A DNA stretch of 64,000 nt from Paracholeplasma vituli (GTDB lineage: Bacteria; Bacillota_I; Bacilli_A; Acholeplasmatales; UBA5453): positions 87,742 through 151,741 of the forward strand of contig NZ_JAOEGN010000004.1 of assembly GCF_025446935.1 (NCBI RefSeq), read 5' to 3'. The notes below the pieces were generated by a model. That model was not told the origin of the DNA and searched no databases. It saw nothing but the letters and a program-made list of their open reading frames with translations. The translations under genes were made by a program, and so were the position numbers. Positions 28,628 through 38,404 of this stretch are shown here, piece after piece; position 1 is the first letter of the stretch; each line of letters starts with the position of its first letter.

Positions 28628-29155
28628 ATGAAATATAAAGTAACCCGTAAGCAATTTAATTCGGATGAGTGTTTCGTCTGTGGCATCCACAATCATGCTG
28701 GCTTGAAAACAGCCTTTTATGAACTCGAAAACGGCGTCGTAGTCACCATTACCAAAGGCGATAATTTCCATCAAAGTTATCCTAATCGGATGCATGGTGG
28801 AATTATCAGCGCTCTTTTAGATGAAACGATTGGTAGAGCCATTAATATATCAGAACCCGAAACTTGGGGTGTAACCATCAAACTAGAAGTATCTTACCGT
28901 AAACCTGTCCCTCTCGATGAAGAGATCGTCGTATGTGGCTGGATTACGAAATCCAAGGGAATGACTTTCAAAGGCGAAGGAGTCATTCTCGCGAAAGACC
29001 GAAAAACCATTTTAGCGACCTGTGAAGGCACTTATTTTAAACAAAATATCCATGACATTATTGGTGAACACCGCCTTTCTGGCTGGCAGTTTATTCCTGA
29101 TACGCATGCAGTAACGGAGATTGACATCGATTATGAGTTTGCTCGAAGTGAATGA
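28628..29155 (+). CDS. PaaI-like hotdog-fold thioesterase family protein
   Basis: The 175-residue protein has a hotdog-fold core: HGGIISALLDETIGRA is the helix motif of the 4HBT/PaaI family, and VTIKLEVSYRKPVPLDEEI is the following strand pair. These enzymes cleave acyl-CoA thioesters. A CFVCGIHNHAGLKTAF segment at the N-terminus is common in this subgroup. The ATG at 28628 was chosen for the AATAGGTG ribosome site 6 bp upstream. The 3' end overlaps the ABC-F gene by 23 bp, suggesting coupled translation. Confidence 0.8.
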   Translation: MKYKVTRKQFNSDECFVCGIHNHAGLKTAFYELENGVVVTITKGDNFHQSYPNRMHGGIISALLDETIGRAINISEPETWGVTIKLEVSYRKPVPLDEEIVVCGWITKSKGMTFKGEGVILAKDRKTILATCEGTYFKQNIHDIIGEHRLSGWQFIPDTHAVTEIDIDYEFARSE

Positions 29156-30671
29156 CTTATCTTTTAGATACGATAATAATGATTTACTGGTGGAAGCCTC
29201 GCTTCGCCTTTTTATCAATGACCATGCAGTTTTGGTCGGTCCAAATGGTGCTGGTAAAACCACTTTACTCAATTTATTAAACAAATCCTTATCCCCGGAC
29301 AAAGGCACCATCACCTGGTTGGAACATACTAAAGTCGGGTATTTGGATCAATATGCGAAAATCGATCCGAACCTCATTGTCAGTGATTATTTATTAACTG
29401 TATTTAGACCCCTTTTTGATAAAGAGAAGGAAATGGAAGCTCTCTATCAAAAAGTCGGAACTCTAGATGGTGTTGAAATGGAACGTGCGCTCAATATCGC
29501 TGCCTCCATTGGTGACTACTTAATTGAGAAGGATTTCTACGCAATGAAATCGAAGCTGGGGAACATCATCCACGGTTTGGGGTTGGAAATGTCTGTACTT
29601 GATATGCCGATTAAGCAATTATCCGGTGGGATGCGTGCGAAAATCATCTTAGGAAAACTATTATTAGATGAATCCGACATTCTTTTATTGGATGAACCTA
29701 CAAACTTTCTAGATATTAGACACATCGAATGGCTGATTAAATTTCTTCAAGGGTATGAAAAAGCATACCTTGTGGTTTCTCACGATGAAGCCTTTTTAAA
29801 AGCGATTGCAAATACGGTTATCGCACTTGAAAATAAGGGGTTAACACGCTATAAAGGGAACTTTGATTACTATTTAGCTGAACGCGCACTGCGATTTGAG
29901 CAGGTATCTAAACAATACGATGCCCAACAAAAGTTCATCAAGAAACAAGAAGAATTCATCCAAAAGAATATCGTTAGAGCCTCAACCACTAAACAAGCAC
30001 AAAGCGTCCGAACGAAACTAGAAAAACTAGATCGTATCGATAAACCTACTAAGCAAAAAGAACTTAAGTTTCACTTTCCGTTTTCTAAGGATACAGGACG
30101 AGATGTGCTAATTCTTAAAGACTTAGAAGTTGGATATACCAAGAGTCTATTAAAACCAATCAATATGACCATAATGAAAAACACAAAAGTCATTATTACG
30201 GGTAAAAATGGTATTGGGAAATCAACTTTAATCAAAACCATTATGGGGATTAATAACCCAATTGCAGGGTCATTTAAGTGGATTGATACTGCTCAAATAT
30301 CTTATTTTGAACAAGAATTTACCTACGATGAATCTTTGACTGCGGTAAATCTATGTTTTGATATCCTCCAAAATATGGATAAACTCCAAGTTTACACACT
30401 CCTTGCCCGTTATGGGGTATCTCGTGATATGGCAGACCGTCCGCTAAAGAGTTTGTCAGGGGGACAAAAAACGAAAGTACGACTCGCTTTAATGAGTCAA
30501 AAGAAATCCAACATCATCGTCTTAGATGAACCGACGAATCACTTGGATCACAATGCAAAAGAAGCACTTAAACAAGCCATTATGGCGTTTCCTGGCGTAG
30601 CAATCGTGGTATCTCATGATAAGTCTTTCCACGATTCTTTTGAAGCTACACAGCTTGAGTTGAAAGGATAA
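29133..30671 (+). CDS. ABC-F family ATPase
   Basis: Two ABC ATPase domains lie in one chain of 512 residues with no membrane segment. Walker A motifs are GPNGAGKTT (near 36) and GKNGIGKST (near 350). Signatures are LSGGMRAK and LSGGQKTK. Walker B strands are LLLDEPTNFLD and IVLDEPTNHLD. This duplicated arrangement with a charged linker (residues about 225-310) defines ABC-F proteins, which act on the ribosome in translation or in resistance to ribosome-binding antibiotics. The ATG at 29133 has GGAG 13 bp upstream; a TTG at 29121 directly abuts that site and is less likely. The stop is 3 bp before the MATE gene. The subtype cannot be fixed by eye. Confidence 0.9.
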   Translation: MSLLEVNDLSFRYDNNDLLVEASLRLFINDHAVLVGPNGAGKTTLLNLLNKSLSPDKGTITWLEHTKVGYLDQYAKIDPNLIVSDYLLTVFRPLFDKEKEMEALYQKVGTLDGVEMERALNIAASIGDYLIEKDFYAMKSKLGNIIHGLGLEMSVLDMPIKQLSGGMRAKIILGKLLLDESDILLLDEPTNFLDIRHIEWLIKFLQGYEKAYLVVSHDEAFLKAIANTVIALENKGLTRYKGNFDYYLAERALRFEQVSKQYDAQQKFIKKQEEFIQKNIVRASTTKQAQSVRTKLEKLDRIDKPTKQKELKFHFPFSKDTGRDVLILKDLEVGYTKSLLKPINMTIMKNTKVIITGKNGIGKSTLIKTIMGINNPIAGSFKWIDTAQISYFEQEFTYDESLTAVNLCFDILQNMDKLQVYTLLARYGVSRDMADRPLKSLSGGQKTKVRLALMSQKKSNIIVLDEPTNHLDHNAKEALKQAIMAFPGVAIVVSHDKSFHDSFEATQLELKG

Positions 30672-30674
30672 ACT

Positions 30675-32066
30675 ATGAAAAAATTTATTGGGTCTAAAGC
30701 CTTTTATCGTGAGGTTCTAGCCATTGTATTACCGATTATGCTACAACAAGGGATTACGACTTTTGTCGGTCTATTGGATAACATCATGGTTGGAAATTTA
30801 AATGAAAATGCAATCGGTGGGGTCGCTGCTGCGAACCAAATCATGTTCATTGTTACCATATGTTTCATCGGGGGACTTGCGGGTCCTGGGATATTCATCG
30901 CACAGTATTTTGGTGCTAAAGATGAGAATGCACTGAAACAAGCATTCCGAGCTAAAGTCATTTTGGCAGCATTGGTAACCATTATTTCGATGGGAATCTT
31001 ATTTATATTTAAAGAACCGATGATTCAAGCATTCGCTAAGAATGATCCGGGCTCTGAAGGCGTTTATAACCAAGCCGTTATCACGTATGGTGTTCAATAC
31101 TTGACCATTATGGCCTTTTCGCTACCAGTCCTCGCAGTGATTCAATTGTATGCTTCGACATTCCGTGAAATCAGAGAAACGAAAGTACCTATGATAGCCG
31201 GTATTATAGCTGTCCTAGTTAATTTAGTATTTAACTATCTATTAATTTTTGGTAATCTCGGATTTCCAAAACTTGAAGTAGAAGGTGCGGCCATCGCAAC
31301 CGTAATATCACGTGTAGTCGAAACTAGTATTCTATTGTTTGTTGCTTATAAAAATAAGATGGTGTTTGCTCAAGGTATATTCTCTCATTTCCACATTGAA
31401 CGTAAACGTTTTATCCTGATGGTGAAGAAAACCTTACCGCTCTTAGCCAATGAACTTTTATGGTCTTCATCTGTACTAGTGATTATGTTAGCTTACGCAC
31501 AAAGAGGTACCTCTGTGTACGCAGCTTTCGCAATTTCAAGTGCGGTCTCAAATTTGTTCTTCATCGTGTTTGGGGCTCTAGCAACCGGTATTTCTGTCAT
31601 GGTTGGTAACGAGTTAGGGGCTAATCAGATTGAATTAGCTAAAGAAAATGCAAGAAAATTACTGGCTCTAACCATTATGGTTTGTATTGTGTTTGGAGTA
31701 CTTTTAGCCATTATAGCGCCATTTGCACCTTATTTATATAATGTCAGTGATCAAGTTAGAACCATGGCAACACAATTCATGTGGGTCGTAGCTTCGTTGA
31801 TGTGGATCTTCGCATTTAATGCTGGAATATTCTTTGTTTTAAGAGCGGGTGGTATGGTTGTTCTCACCTTCTTATTTGACTCTACATTCGCATGGTTAGT
31901 AGCTGTGCCACTGGCTGTTATATTAAGTATTTACACATCCTTACCGATTTTGTTGGTATACATTATTGTCGAAGGGGTCAGTTTAATTAAAGGCTTAATA
32001 GGTGTTCAATATGTCAAAGCGGGAAAATGGGCTAGAAATTTAGCACATCATGAAAACGCTAACTAA
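30675..32066 (+). CDS. MATE family multidrug/Na+ antiporter
   Basis: The 463-residue integral membrane protein has about 12 helices in two related halves. The start (IVLPIMLQQGITTFVGLLDNIMVG) is the MATE signature segment, and GNELGANQIELAKENARKL is the matching segment of the second half. MATE transporters export cationic drugs or metabolites using Na+ or H+ gradients. It starts 3 bp after the ABC-F gene (ribosome site AAAGGA at 30664-30669), so both probably share a transcript. No clear terminator follows. Confidence 0.9.
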   Translation: MKKFIGSKAFYREVLAIVLPIMLQQGITTFVGLLDNIMVGNLNENAIGGVAAANQIMFIVTICFIGGLAGPGIFIAQYFGAKDENALKQAFRAKVILAALVTIISMGILFIFKEPMIQAFAKNDPGSEGVYNQAVITYGVQYLTIMAFSLPVLAVIQLYASTFREIRETKVPMIAGIIAVLVNLVFNYLLIFGNLGFPKLEVEGAAIATVISRVVETSILLFVAYKNKMVFAQGIFSHFHIERKRFILMVKKTLPLLANELLWSSSVLVIMLAYAQRGTSVYAAFAISSAVSNLFFIVFGALATGISVMVGNELGANQIELAKENARKLLALTIMVCIVFGVLLAIIAPFAPYLYNVSDQVRTMATQFMWVVASLMWIFAFNAGIFFVLRAGGMVVLTFLFDSTFAWLVAVPLAVILSIYTSLPILLVYIIVEGVSLIKGLIGVQYVKAGKWARNLAHHENAN

Positions 32067-32104
32067 AAATGTTTTATTTAATGCTTAAATAGCCTTTTTC
32101 CACC

Positions 32105-32133
32105 TTGAAAAAATTACATAAGAGTGTTAAGAT
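32105..32133 (+). promoter_or_regulatory. Sigma-70 promoter of the BMP lipoprotein gene
   Basis: TTGAAA (32105-32110), a 17-bp spacer and TAAGAT (32128-32133). An alternative -10, GATAAT, follows directly at 32134. Confidence 0.55.
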
Positions 32134-32164
32134 GATAATGGATTAAACACTATAGGAGGAAGAA

Positions 32165-33313
32165 ATGAAAAAAGTAGTAGTTGCATTATTTGTCGCTGTA
32201 CTGGCTTTAGGCTTAGCTGCTTGCGGACAAAAGAAGGATTATGAAATTGGTCTAGTCACTGACGTTGGTACGATCAATGATAAATCATTCAACCAAGGTG
32301 CTTGGGAAGGTGTAGAGCAATATGCCGAAGAACATAAAATTTCCTACAAGTACTATCAACCAGATACAAAATCTACTGAAGATTATGTGAAGTCAATCGA
32401 AGTTGCTATTAAAAATGGTGCTAAGATTGTTGTTACCCCTGGTTTCTTATTTGAAAACGCAATTTGGTTAGTTCAAGACAAATACCCAGCTGTTAAATTT
32501 ATTATTTTGGACGGTGCACCTCATAACGTAACAGACTTTGGTGCAATCGCTCCAGGGGATGAAACCACCATTGATGGCGATACAACAGGTAAAAACGCTA
32601 ACTTCGAAATAGGCGCAAACGTATACAGCATTTTCTACTCAGAAGAACAATCTGGATTTTTAGCAGGCTATGCAGCTGTTAAAGAAGGCTTCACTAAATT
32701 AGGTTTCATGGGTGGTATGTCAGTACCAGCCGTTGTTAGATTCGGTTATGGATTTGTACAAGGTGCGAACTATGCAGCTTCTCAAATGACCGGTGTAACA
32801 GTCACTATTAAATATGAATATCTAAACTCCTTCGCACCAGATGCCGCACACCAAACTAAAGCTGCTTCATGGTATACTTCTGGCACAGAAGTTATCTTCG
32901 TCGCTGCAGGTGGAGCAGGTAACTCCGTTATGAAGGCTGCTGAAGGTATCGCTGGTAAATATGTAATTGGTGTTGACGTTGACCAAAAAGCTGAATCTGA
33001 TCGAGTTATTACTTCAGCGATGAAAGAACTCAAGTCATCCGTATATAACGCACTTGATGAAATCTATAACAACAGACAATACAATAGCAATAATCAAGTT
33101 ATAACTACAAATGGTAAATCTGTAACACTAGATGCATCCGTTGGTGGTATTGGTCTACCTCAAGACTTCTCTAGATTCTCTAAATTTACTAAAGCAATGT
33201 ATGATGTCATATTTGCAGAAGTTGCAGCTGGTTCGATCACAATTGTTAACGATCACAAATTGCCTGTGACTTCATTAGTAGTTCCAAAAGTTACGCTAGA
33301 CGTTACTGAATAA
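32165..33313 (+). CDS. BMP family nucleoside-binding lipoprotein
   Basis: The 382-residue precursor has a signal peptide and lipobox (LGLAAC, Cys about 20). The mature part starts with the BMP/Med family hallmark IGLVTDVGTINDKSFNQGAWEG and has typical segments such as GFLFENAIWLVQDKYP and VIGVDVDQKAESDRVITSAMK. BMP lipoproteins deliver purine nucleosides to an ABC importer, and the three transporter genes follow at 33479-37189. A terminator at 33326 separates it from them, which would give more lipoprotein mRNA than transporter mRNA. The ribosome site is AGGAGG at 32155-32160. Confidence 0.9.
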   Translation: MKKVVVALFVAVLALGLAACGQKKDYEIGLVTDVGTINDKSFNQGAWEGVEQYAEEHKISYKYYQPDTKSTEDYVKSIEVAIKNGAKIVVTPGFLFENAIWLVQDKYPAVKFIILDGAPHNVTDFGAIAPGDETTIDGDTTGKNANFEIGANVYSIFYSEEQSGFLAGYAAVKEGFTKLGFMGGMSVPAVVRFGYGFVQGANYAASQMTGVTVTIKYEYLNSFAPDAAHQTKAASWYTSGTEVIFVAAGGAGNSVMKAAEGIAGKYVIGVDVDQKAESDRVITSAMKELKSSVYNALDEIYNNRQYNSNNQVITTNGKSVTLDASVGGIGLPQDFSRFSKFTKAMYDVIFAEVAAGSITIVNDHKLPVTSLVVPKVTLDVTE

Positions 33314-33325
33314 AAAAGTTTTCAG

Positions 33326-33355
33326 AAAGCACTCCAATTTGGGGTGCTTTTTTGT
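33326..33355 (+). terminator. Rho-independent terminator after the BMP lipoprotein gene
   Basis: AAAGCACTCC (33326-33335) pairs with GGGGTGCTTT (33341-33350), with T's to 33353. Confidence 0.85.
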
Positions 33356-33426
33356 AACTAAAAATGAATCACGATAGAAATATTCTAGGATGTTATATTT
33401 TATATAAGAATGTGATTTCAAACTAG

Positions 33427-33451
33427 AGAAAGCGCTTTTTTATGATATAAT
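33427..33451 (+). promoter_or_regulatory. Extended -10 promoter with overlapping cre-like palindrome for the ABC transporter operon
   Basis: AGAAAGCGCTTTTT (33427-33440) contains the cre core GAAAGCGCTTT and matches 11 of 14 positions of the cre consensus. An extended -10, TG-A-TATAAT (33443-33451), follows. The palindrome occupies the place of the -35 region, so a bound LacI-family regulator would block RNA polymerase. Confidence 0.5.
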
Positions 33452-33478
33452 AGGGTAGATAAAATGAGGTGAATTTTT

Positions 33479-34999
33479 ATGTCGTATGTGATTGAGATGC
33501 TTAATATTACGAAACGATTCCCTGGAATTGTTGCCAACGATAATATTACATTGCAAGTCAGAAAAGGCGAAATCCATGCACTACTTGGGGAAAATGGTGC
33601 TGGGAAATCCACTTTAATGAGCGTTTTATTCGGTTTATATCAACCGGAAGAAGGCGTTATTAAGGTTAATGAAGAGGAAGTAAAAATTAAAAACCCCAAC
33701 GATGCAAATGCATTAAAAATTGGAATGGTGCATCAGCATTTTAAGCTTGTACATAACTATACCGTTGTTGAAAACATCATTTTGGGTCGTGAAGAGACGA
33801 AAAATGGATTCATCAGTCTTTCCGATGCGAGAAAAAAGATTGTTGAACTTTCACAGCGCTACAAGCTTAAGATTGATCCTAATGCAAAAATCCAAGATAT
33901 TACTGTAGGGATGCAACAAAGAGTAGAGATTCTAAAAATGCTTTATCGGGATGCTGATATTTTAATTTTCGATGAACCTACAGCTGTTTTAACACCACAA
34001 GAAATCGACGAATTGATGGGTATTATGAAAGAAATGGTGGCTGAAGGAAAATCCATTATTCTAATCACCCATAAACTCAATGAAATCAAGATGGTTGCTG
34101 ACCACTATACCATACTGCGTAAAGGTAAATGTATCGGGACAGTAGATGTTAAGACCACATCCATTGATCAAATGGCTGAAATGATGGTAGGCCGTAAAGT
34201 CACATTTACGATTGATAAAGCTGAACCAAAAAAAACTAAACCCATTCTTCAAGTTGAACACATCCATCATCATAACATTCCTTTAAATAAAGAAGACTTA
34301 AGGGATGTTTGTTTTGAAGTTTATGGTGGTGAAATTGTCGTAGTTGCTGGAATTGAAGGCAATGGACAAACGCAATTGGCTGAAGTCATTACAGGTTTAA
34401 AAGAACCCAAATCAGGGTCAATTATTTTAAACAATATTGATATCACCCACAAGAGCATACGTGAAAAAACATTATCCGGGATTGCTCACATTCCAGAAGA
34501 CAGACACAAATTTGGTTTGGTCCTTGATTTTAATTTAGCAGAAAATCTCATCCTTCAAACCTATTTTGATAAGCAATTCCAGCGTTATGGTTTCCTCAAA
34601 TTTGATGAAATCAAACAGAATGCGGACACACTCATCGAACGTTTTGACGTACGAAGTGCAAATGGCCGTAAAACAAAAACCCGTAGTATGAGTGGTGGTA
34701 ACCAGCAAAAAGCCATTATTGCAAGAGAACTTTCTCGCAATACTGACCTAGTAGTTGCGGTTCAACCAACTAGAGGTCTTGATGTTGGGGCGATTGAATA
34801 TGTCCATCACCAACTCATAAACATGAGAGACCAACAAAAAGCGATTTTGGTATTTTCACTGGAACTTGATGAAGTCTTCAGCCTTGCTGACCGCATTTTG
34901 GTCATGTATGAAGGCGAAATCGTTGCAAACTTAGACGCTAAAAAAACAAATCAAAATGAACTAGGCCTATACATGTCTGGTTCTAAGAGGGGTAATTAG
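33479..34999 (+). CDS. nupO: Nucleoside ABC importer, ATP-binding subunit with two ABC domains
   Basis: The 506-residue subunit has two fused ATPase domains, as in the sugar/nucleoside carbohydrate-uptake-2 class. The first has Walker A GENGAGKST and signature VGMQQRVEI. The second has the degenerate Walker A typical of this class (GIEGNGQTQ) with signature MSGGNQQK. It powers the two permease subunits encoded directly downstream (2 bp gap), with the BMP lipoprotein upstream as the binding component. The symbol follows Bacillus nupO by organisation and domain content; orthology was not tested. Confidence 0.88.
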   Translation: MSYVIEMLNITKRFPGIVANDNITLQVRKGEIHALLGENGAGKSTLMSVLFGLYQPEEGVIKVNEEEVKIKNPNDANALKIGMVHQHFKLVHNYTVVENIILGREETKNGFISLSDARKKIVELSQRYKLKIDPNAKIQDITVGMQQRVEILKMLYRDADILIFDEPTAVLTPQEIDELMGIMKEMVAEGKSIILITHKLNEIKMVADHYTILRKGKCIGTVDVKTTSIDQMAEMMVGRKVTFTIDKAEPKKTKPILQVEHIHHHNIPLNKEDLRDVCFEVYGGEIVVVAGIEGNGQTQLAEVITGLKEPKSGSIILNNIDITHKSIREKTLSGIAHIPEDRHKFGLVLDFNLAENLILQTYFDKQFQRYGFLKFDEIKQNADTLIERFDVRSANGRKTKTRSMSGGNQQKAIIARELSRNTDLVVAVQPTRGLDVGAIEYVHHQLINMRDQQKAILVFSLELDEVFSLADRILVMYEGEIVANLDAKKTNQNELGLYMSGSKRGN

Positions 35000-35001
35000 C
35001 T

Positions 35002-36099
35002 ATGAAGAAAATTTTGAAACTTGAAGCAACAGAAAAAATCATAGCCACCTTAATATCGATTTTTGCAGGTATGATGTTTGGCTTAATCATTATGTTGTTG
35101 ATTAGTCCGTCCATGGCATTTGGCGGATTAACAGCGATTTTACTCACAGGTGTCTCACAAGGTTTGCCAGGATTTGGCAACGTATTATTTAACTCAGCCC
35201 CCCTAATCCTAACAGGATTGGCGGTTGCCTTCGCATTTAAAACGGGTCTTTTCAACATCGGGGTTTCTGGACAGTTGATGATTGGGGCCTTCATAGCAGT
35301 CTTTATCGGTGTTCAATGGGGCTTCTTAGGGCCATTCCACTGGATTGTAGCAATGCTTGGTGGGGTTTTAGGTGGTATGTTATGGGCATTGATTCCGGCT
35401 CTGTTAAAAGCGTATCGAAACGTTCATGAAGTCGTTGCTACTATCATGATGAACTATATCGCAATGTATGTATCTAAAATGTTGATTGAAGCAACCATTT
35501 ATGATACCGTCAGACAAGAAGCGAGAGAAGTCATCGCTTCTGGTAGAATTCCTAAATTATTTCTGGATAGCATTTTTGATTTTAATAAACTCAATGGCGG
35601 AATCATCTTCGCAGTTTTAGTTGGAGCACTGATTTACATCGTATTAGAAAAAACAATATTCGGATTCCAATTAAAAGCAGTTGGGTTTAACCGTGATGCG
35701 GCCAAATATGCCGGTGTCAACGACAAACGAAATATTATATACTCATTACTGATTTCAGGTGCTATTGCTGGTTTAGCAGGTGCAATCATATACTTAGTAC
35801 CAGGTACTGGCATTAAACTAGAAACTAAATATGTGATATCACCTTATGGTTTCCAAGGGATTGCTGTTGCATTACTGGGTATGAGTAATCCAATCGGCAC
35901 CATATTCTCTGGATTCTTCCTTGGATACATCGAATCCGCAAACCAAGAATTACAATCCTGGGATTTTAAACGTGAAATTATCGATATTATCTCAGCAAGT
36001 ATCATCTATTTCTCAGCCTTTACACTCTATTTCCAAAAATATGCGAGAAAGTATATTGGGAAACTCTTAACAAAGAAGGGTGGTGAATCCCATGAGTAA
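35002..36099 (+). CDS. nupP: Nucleoside ABC importer, permease subunit 1
   Basis: The 365-residue protein has 8-10 membrane helices and belongs to the BPD_transp_2 permease family. The segment GLFNIGVSGQLMIGAF is the family hallmark, and HEVVATIMMNYIAMY is typical of the nucleoside branch. It forms a heterodimer with the following permease. It starts 2 bp after the ATPase stop, with ribosome site GAGGGG, and ends with an 8-bp overlap into the next gene. Confidence 0.88.
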   Translation: MKKILKLEATEKIIATLISIFAGMMFGLIIMLLISPSMAFGGLTAILLTGVSQGLPGFGNVLFNSAPLILTGLAVAFAFKTGLFNIGVSGQLMIGAFIAVFIGVQWGFLGPFHWIVAMLGGVLGGMLWALIPALLKAYRNVHEVVATIMMNYIAMYVSKMLIEATIYDTVRQEAREVIASGRIPKLFLDSIFDFNKLNGGIIFAVLVGALIYIVLEKTIFGFQLKAVGFNRDAAKYAGVNDKRNIIYSLLISGAIAGLAGAIIYLVPGTGIKLETKYVISPYGFQGIAVALLGMSNPIGTIFSGFFLGYIESANQELQSWDFKREIIDIISASIIYFSAFTLYFQKYARKYIGKLLTKKGGESHE

Positions 36100-37189
36100 A
36101 TATTTTTCAAGACGAAATATTTGGATTGGGGTTGGCATACTTACATACCTATTGATTGCTATTTGGAATAACAGTAGTTTTTATAACCTATTAAGTTGGA
36201 CGTTGTATTCTACGATACCTCTTGCGATGGTGGCAATGGCTGGACTCTATTCGGAGCGCTCAGGGGTTGTCAACATTGCCCTTGAAGGTATCATGTTATT
36301 TGGGGCATTCGTAGGGATTTTAACCCTAAACAATCTCCAACATATCGGAATTGATGGACAAATGGTATTGATTATGACCGTCATTATTGGCGGTATTGCA
36401 GGCTTACTGTTCTCATTGTTACACTCATTCGCTTCCATCACTATGAAATCGAATCAAGTCATCTCTGGTACAGCTTTAAACATGCTAGCTGTGGCACTTG
36501 CGATCTTCGTAGGTAGAGCACTTTCATCATCTGGTACAGAAGAAATTGGGTTTTCGGATCGTTATAAAATCAGTATTCCAGTATTAAAAGAAATCCCATT
36601 CATCGGTAATATTTTCTTTGAAAATGTCTATTTAATCACTTTGATGGGGTTAGTTGCGTTTATCATAGCCGCAGTGGTCGCTTATAAAACGCGCTATGGT
36701 CTCAGAATGCGTGCCTGTGGTGAAAACCCACATGCAGCCGATGCAGCAGGGATTAATGTATATAAGATCCGTTACACATCGGTATCGGTATCGGGCTTCT
36801 TAGCTGGTATGGGCGGTGTTATTCTCATCGTTCCAACCTCTACGTCTTTTAAAGCATCCATTTATGGGTATGGGTTCTTAGCCCTTGCCGTATTAATTTC
36901 CGGCCAATGGAAACCTGCTAGAGTTATGGTGTTCTCGTTATTATTTGGATTCTTGATGAACTTATCCAATGGGATTACCTTAGTTCAAAGTGCATTTGAT
37001 GGCTTAAGAGCCAATGAATCCTTACTTCAAGGACTTTACAATAATTTGTATTTGTTCTTCAGACATTTACCGAAAGATATCATTTCAATGACACCTTTCT
37101 TGGTAACACTAATCCTGTTAGCCTTGACCTCTAAAAATTCACAAGGTCCAAGAGCAGCCGGTGAGCCATATGATCAAGGGAAGCGTTAA
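36092..37189 (+). CDS. nupQ: Nucleoside ABC importer, permease subunit 2
   Basis: The 365-residue protein, with about 8-10 membrane helices, is the second BPD_transp_2 permease. SGVVNIALEGIMLFGAF is the family hallmark, and GLRMRACGENPHAADAAGI is the conserved cytoplasmic loop that contacts the ATPase. The ATG at 36092 was chosen (ribosome site GGGTGGTG); an in-frame GTG at 36080 lies inside that site. The stop codon lies in the loop of a terminator hairpin. Confidence 0.88.
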   Translation: MSKYFSRRNIWIGVGILTYLLIAIWNNSSFYNLLSWTLYSTIPLAMVAMAGLYSERSGVVNIALEGIMLFGAFVGILTLNNLQHIGIDGQMVLIMTVIIGGIAGLLFSLLHSFASITMKSNQVISGTALNMLAVALAIFVGRALSSSGTEEIGFSDRYKISIPVLKEIPFIGNIFFENVYLITLMGLVAFIIAAVVAYKTRYGLRMRACGENPHAADAAGINVYKIRYTSVSVSGFLAGMGGVILIVPTSTSFKASIYGYGFLALAVLISGQWKPARVMVFSLLFGFLMNLSNGITLVQSAFDGLRANESLLQGLYNNLYLFFRHLPKDIISMTPFLVTLILLALTSKNSQGPRAAGEPYDQGKR

Positions 37190-37204
37190 TCGCTTCCTTT
37201 TTTT
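37179..37204 (+). terminator. Rho-independent terminator of the nucleoside transporter operon
   Basis: GGAAGCG (37179-37185) pairs with CGCTTCC (37191-37197), then TTTTTTT. The stop codon of the last permease lies in the loop. Confidence 0.85.
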
Positions 37205-37205
37205 C

Positions 37206-37226
37206 AAAAAAAAGACCCGAAGGTCT
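37206..37226 (-). terminator. Short terminator of ispG
   Basis: On the minus strand AGACC/GGTCT pairs around a 4-nt loop (37213-37226) and is followed by a run of eight T (37206-37213). The stem is only 5 bp. Confidence 0.6.
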
Positions 37227-38259
37227 AGAACTCATCAATCATTTTAACGAGTGTATCGTAGACTTCGGATTCTTTAATTTTTTTTACGATTTGACCATGT
37301 TTGAATATAACTGCCTCACCTTTACCACCGGCAACGCCGATATCAGCATGTTTGGCTTCGCCAGGGCCATTAACTTTGCAGCCCATAATTGCAACATTAA
37401 TGTGTTTGTTAACACCTTGTAGATAGGTTTCAATGCGTTTCGCAATATCGATCATGTCATATTGGATGCGCCCGCACGTAGGACAGCTGATTAAATTCGG
37501 AATATCGTTTCGTAAATTGAGGTTCTTTAAGATCTCCTTAGCGGCTCTAATTTCGATTTCTGGATTATCTGTTAAGGAAACACGAATGGTATTACCAATA
37601 CCTTCGTGAAGGAGAATACCAATCCCCATGGCACTTTTAATAGCACCAGAGAAAGCAGTACCAGCCTCGGTAACCCCTAAATGAAGAGGGTATGGGAAAG
37701 TTTTAGCTGCTAGACGATAGGTTTCAATCATCAGATTCATATCTGTCGCTTTTAATGAAAGCGCAATGTCATAGAAATTTAAACTCTCAAGGATTTCAAC
37801 ATGGCCTTTCGCAACTTTAATCATATTCTCTGCAGTGGGTTCTAAACCATCAGGTAGCGATCCACTATTTACACCAATACGAATTGGGATATTTTTCGCT
37901 TTGCACGCTTCAACCACAAGGGCGACTTTTGAACGGTCTTGAATGTTGCCTGGGTTTAATCGAATTTTATCGACACCTTGATTGATCGCTTCTAAAGCGA
38001 GTTTGTAATCAAAATGGATATCTGCGACCAAAGGGATATGGATTTGGCGCTTGATTTCACCTAATGCGGCAGCGTCGACTTTATCGAGGACTGCGACGCG
38101 AACGATTTCACACCCCGCTTTTTCCAATTGATGGATTTGTTTGACGGTCGATTCGATGTCTTTTGTGAATGTTGTTGTCATACTTTGAATATATACATGG
38201 TTGTTACCACCCATGATTAAATTGCCCACTTTAATGGGTCTTGTTTGTAGTCTTTGCAT
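37225..38259 (-). CDS. ispG: 4-hydroxy-3-methylbut-2-enyl diphosphate synthase (IspG/GcpE)
   Basis: The 344-residue enzyme catalyses the sixth step of the MEP isoprenoid pathway, reducing cyclic MEcPP to HMBPP. Its [4Fe-4S] cluster ligands are visible as SCPTCGR and GCKVNGPGE. The N-terminus (VGNLIMGGNNHVYIQSMTTT) and VADIHFDYKLALEA are family hallmarks of the TIM-barrel part. The ATG at 38259 follows AGGTGATAATT; the GTG at 38268 is part of that ribosome site. The presence of ispG implies a MEP pathway, or part of it, elsewhere in the genome, which fits an Acholeplasma-like organism better than a classical Mycoplasma. Confidence 0.93.
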   Translation of the reverse strand: MQRLQTRPIKVGNLIMGGNNHVYIQSMTTTFTKDIESTVKQIHQLEKAGCEIVRVAVLDKVDAAALGEIKRQIHIPLVADIHFDYKLALEAINQGVDKIRLNPGNIQDRSKVALVVEACKAKNIPIRIGVNSGSLPDGLEPTAENMIKVAKGHVEILESLNFYDIALSLKATDMNLMIETYRLAAKTFPYPLHLGVTEAGTAFSGAIKSAMGIGILLHEGIGNTIRVSLTDNPEIEIRAAKEILKNLNLRNDIPNLISCPTCGRIQYDMIDIAKRIETYLQGVNKHINVAIMGCKVNGPGEAKHADIGVAGGKGEAVIFKHGQIVKKIKESEVYDTLVKMIDEF

Positions 38260-38352
38260 AATTATCACCTAAAACGATTATATCACAAGTGATAAGAGTC
38301 TGTACCATGATGCTTATTTATAATAAATCTTCTCATTATTTATATTAAAGTG

Positions 38353-38389
38353 TTGAATCATTACCTAATAATCGTTATAATGATTCTCA
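38353..38389 (+). promoter_or_regulatory. Promoter with overlapping Fur/PerR-type box for the VIT-like iron transporter gene
   Basis: TTGAAT (38353-38358), a 17-bp spacer and TATAAT (38376-38381) make a strong promoter. TTATAATGATTCTCA (38375-38389) matches 12 of 14 positions of the Fur/PerR 7-1-7 box TGATAATnATTATCA and covers the -10. Confidence 0.6.
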
Positions 38390-38404
38390 TACGAGGAACA
38401 CACT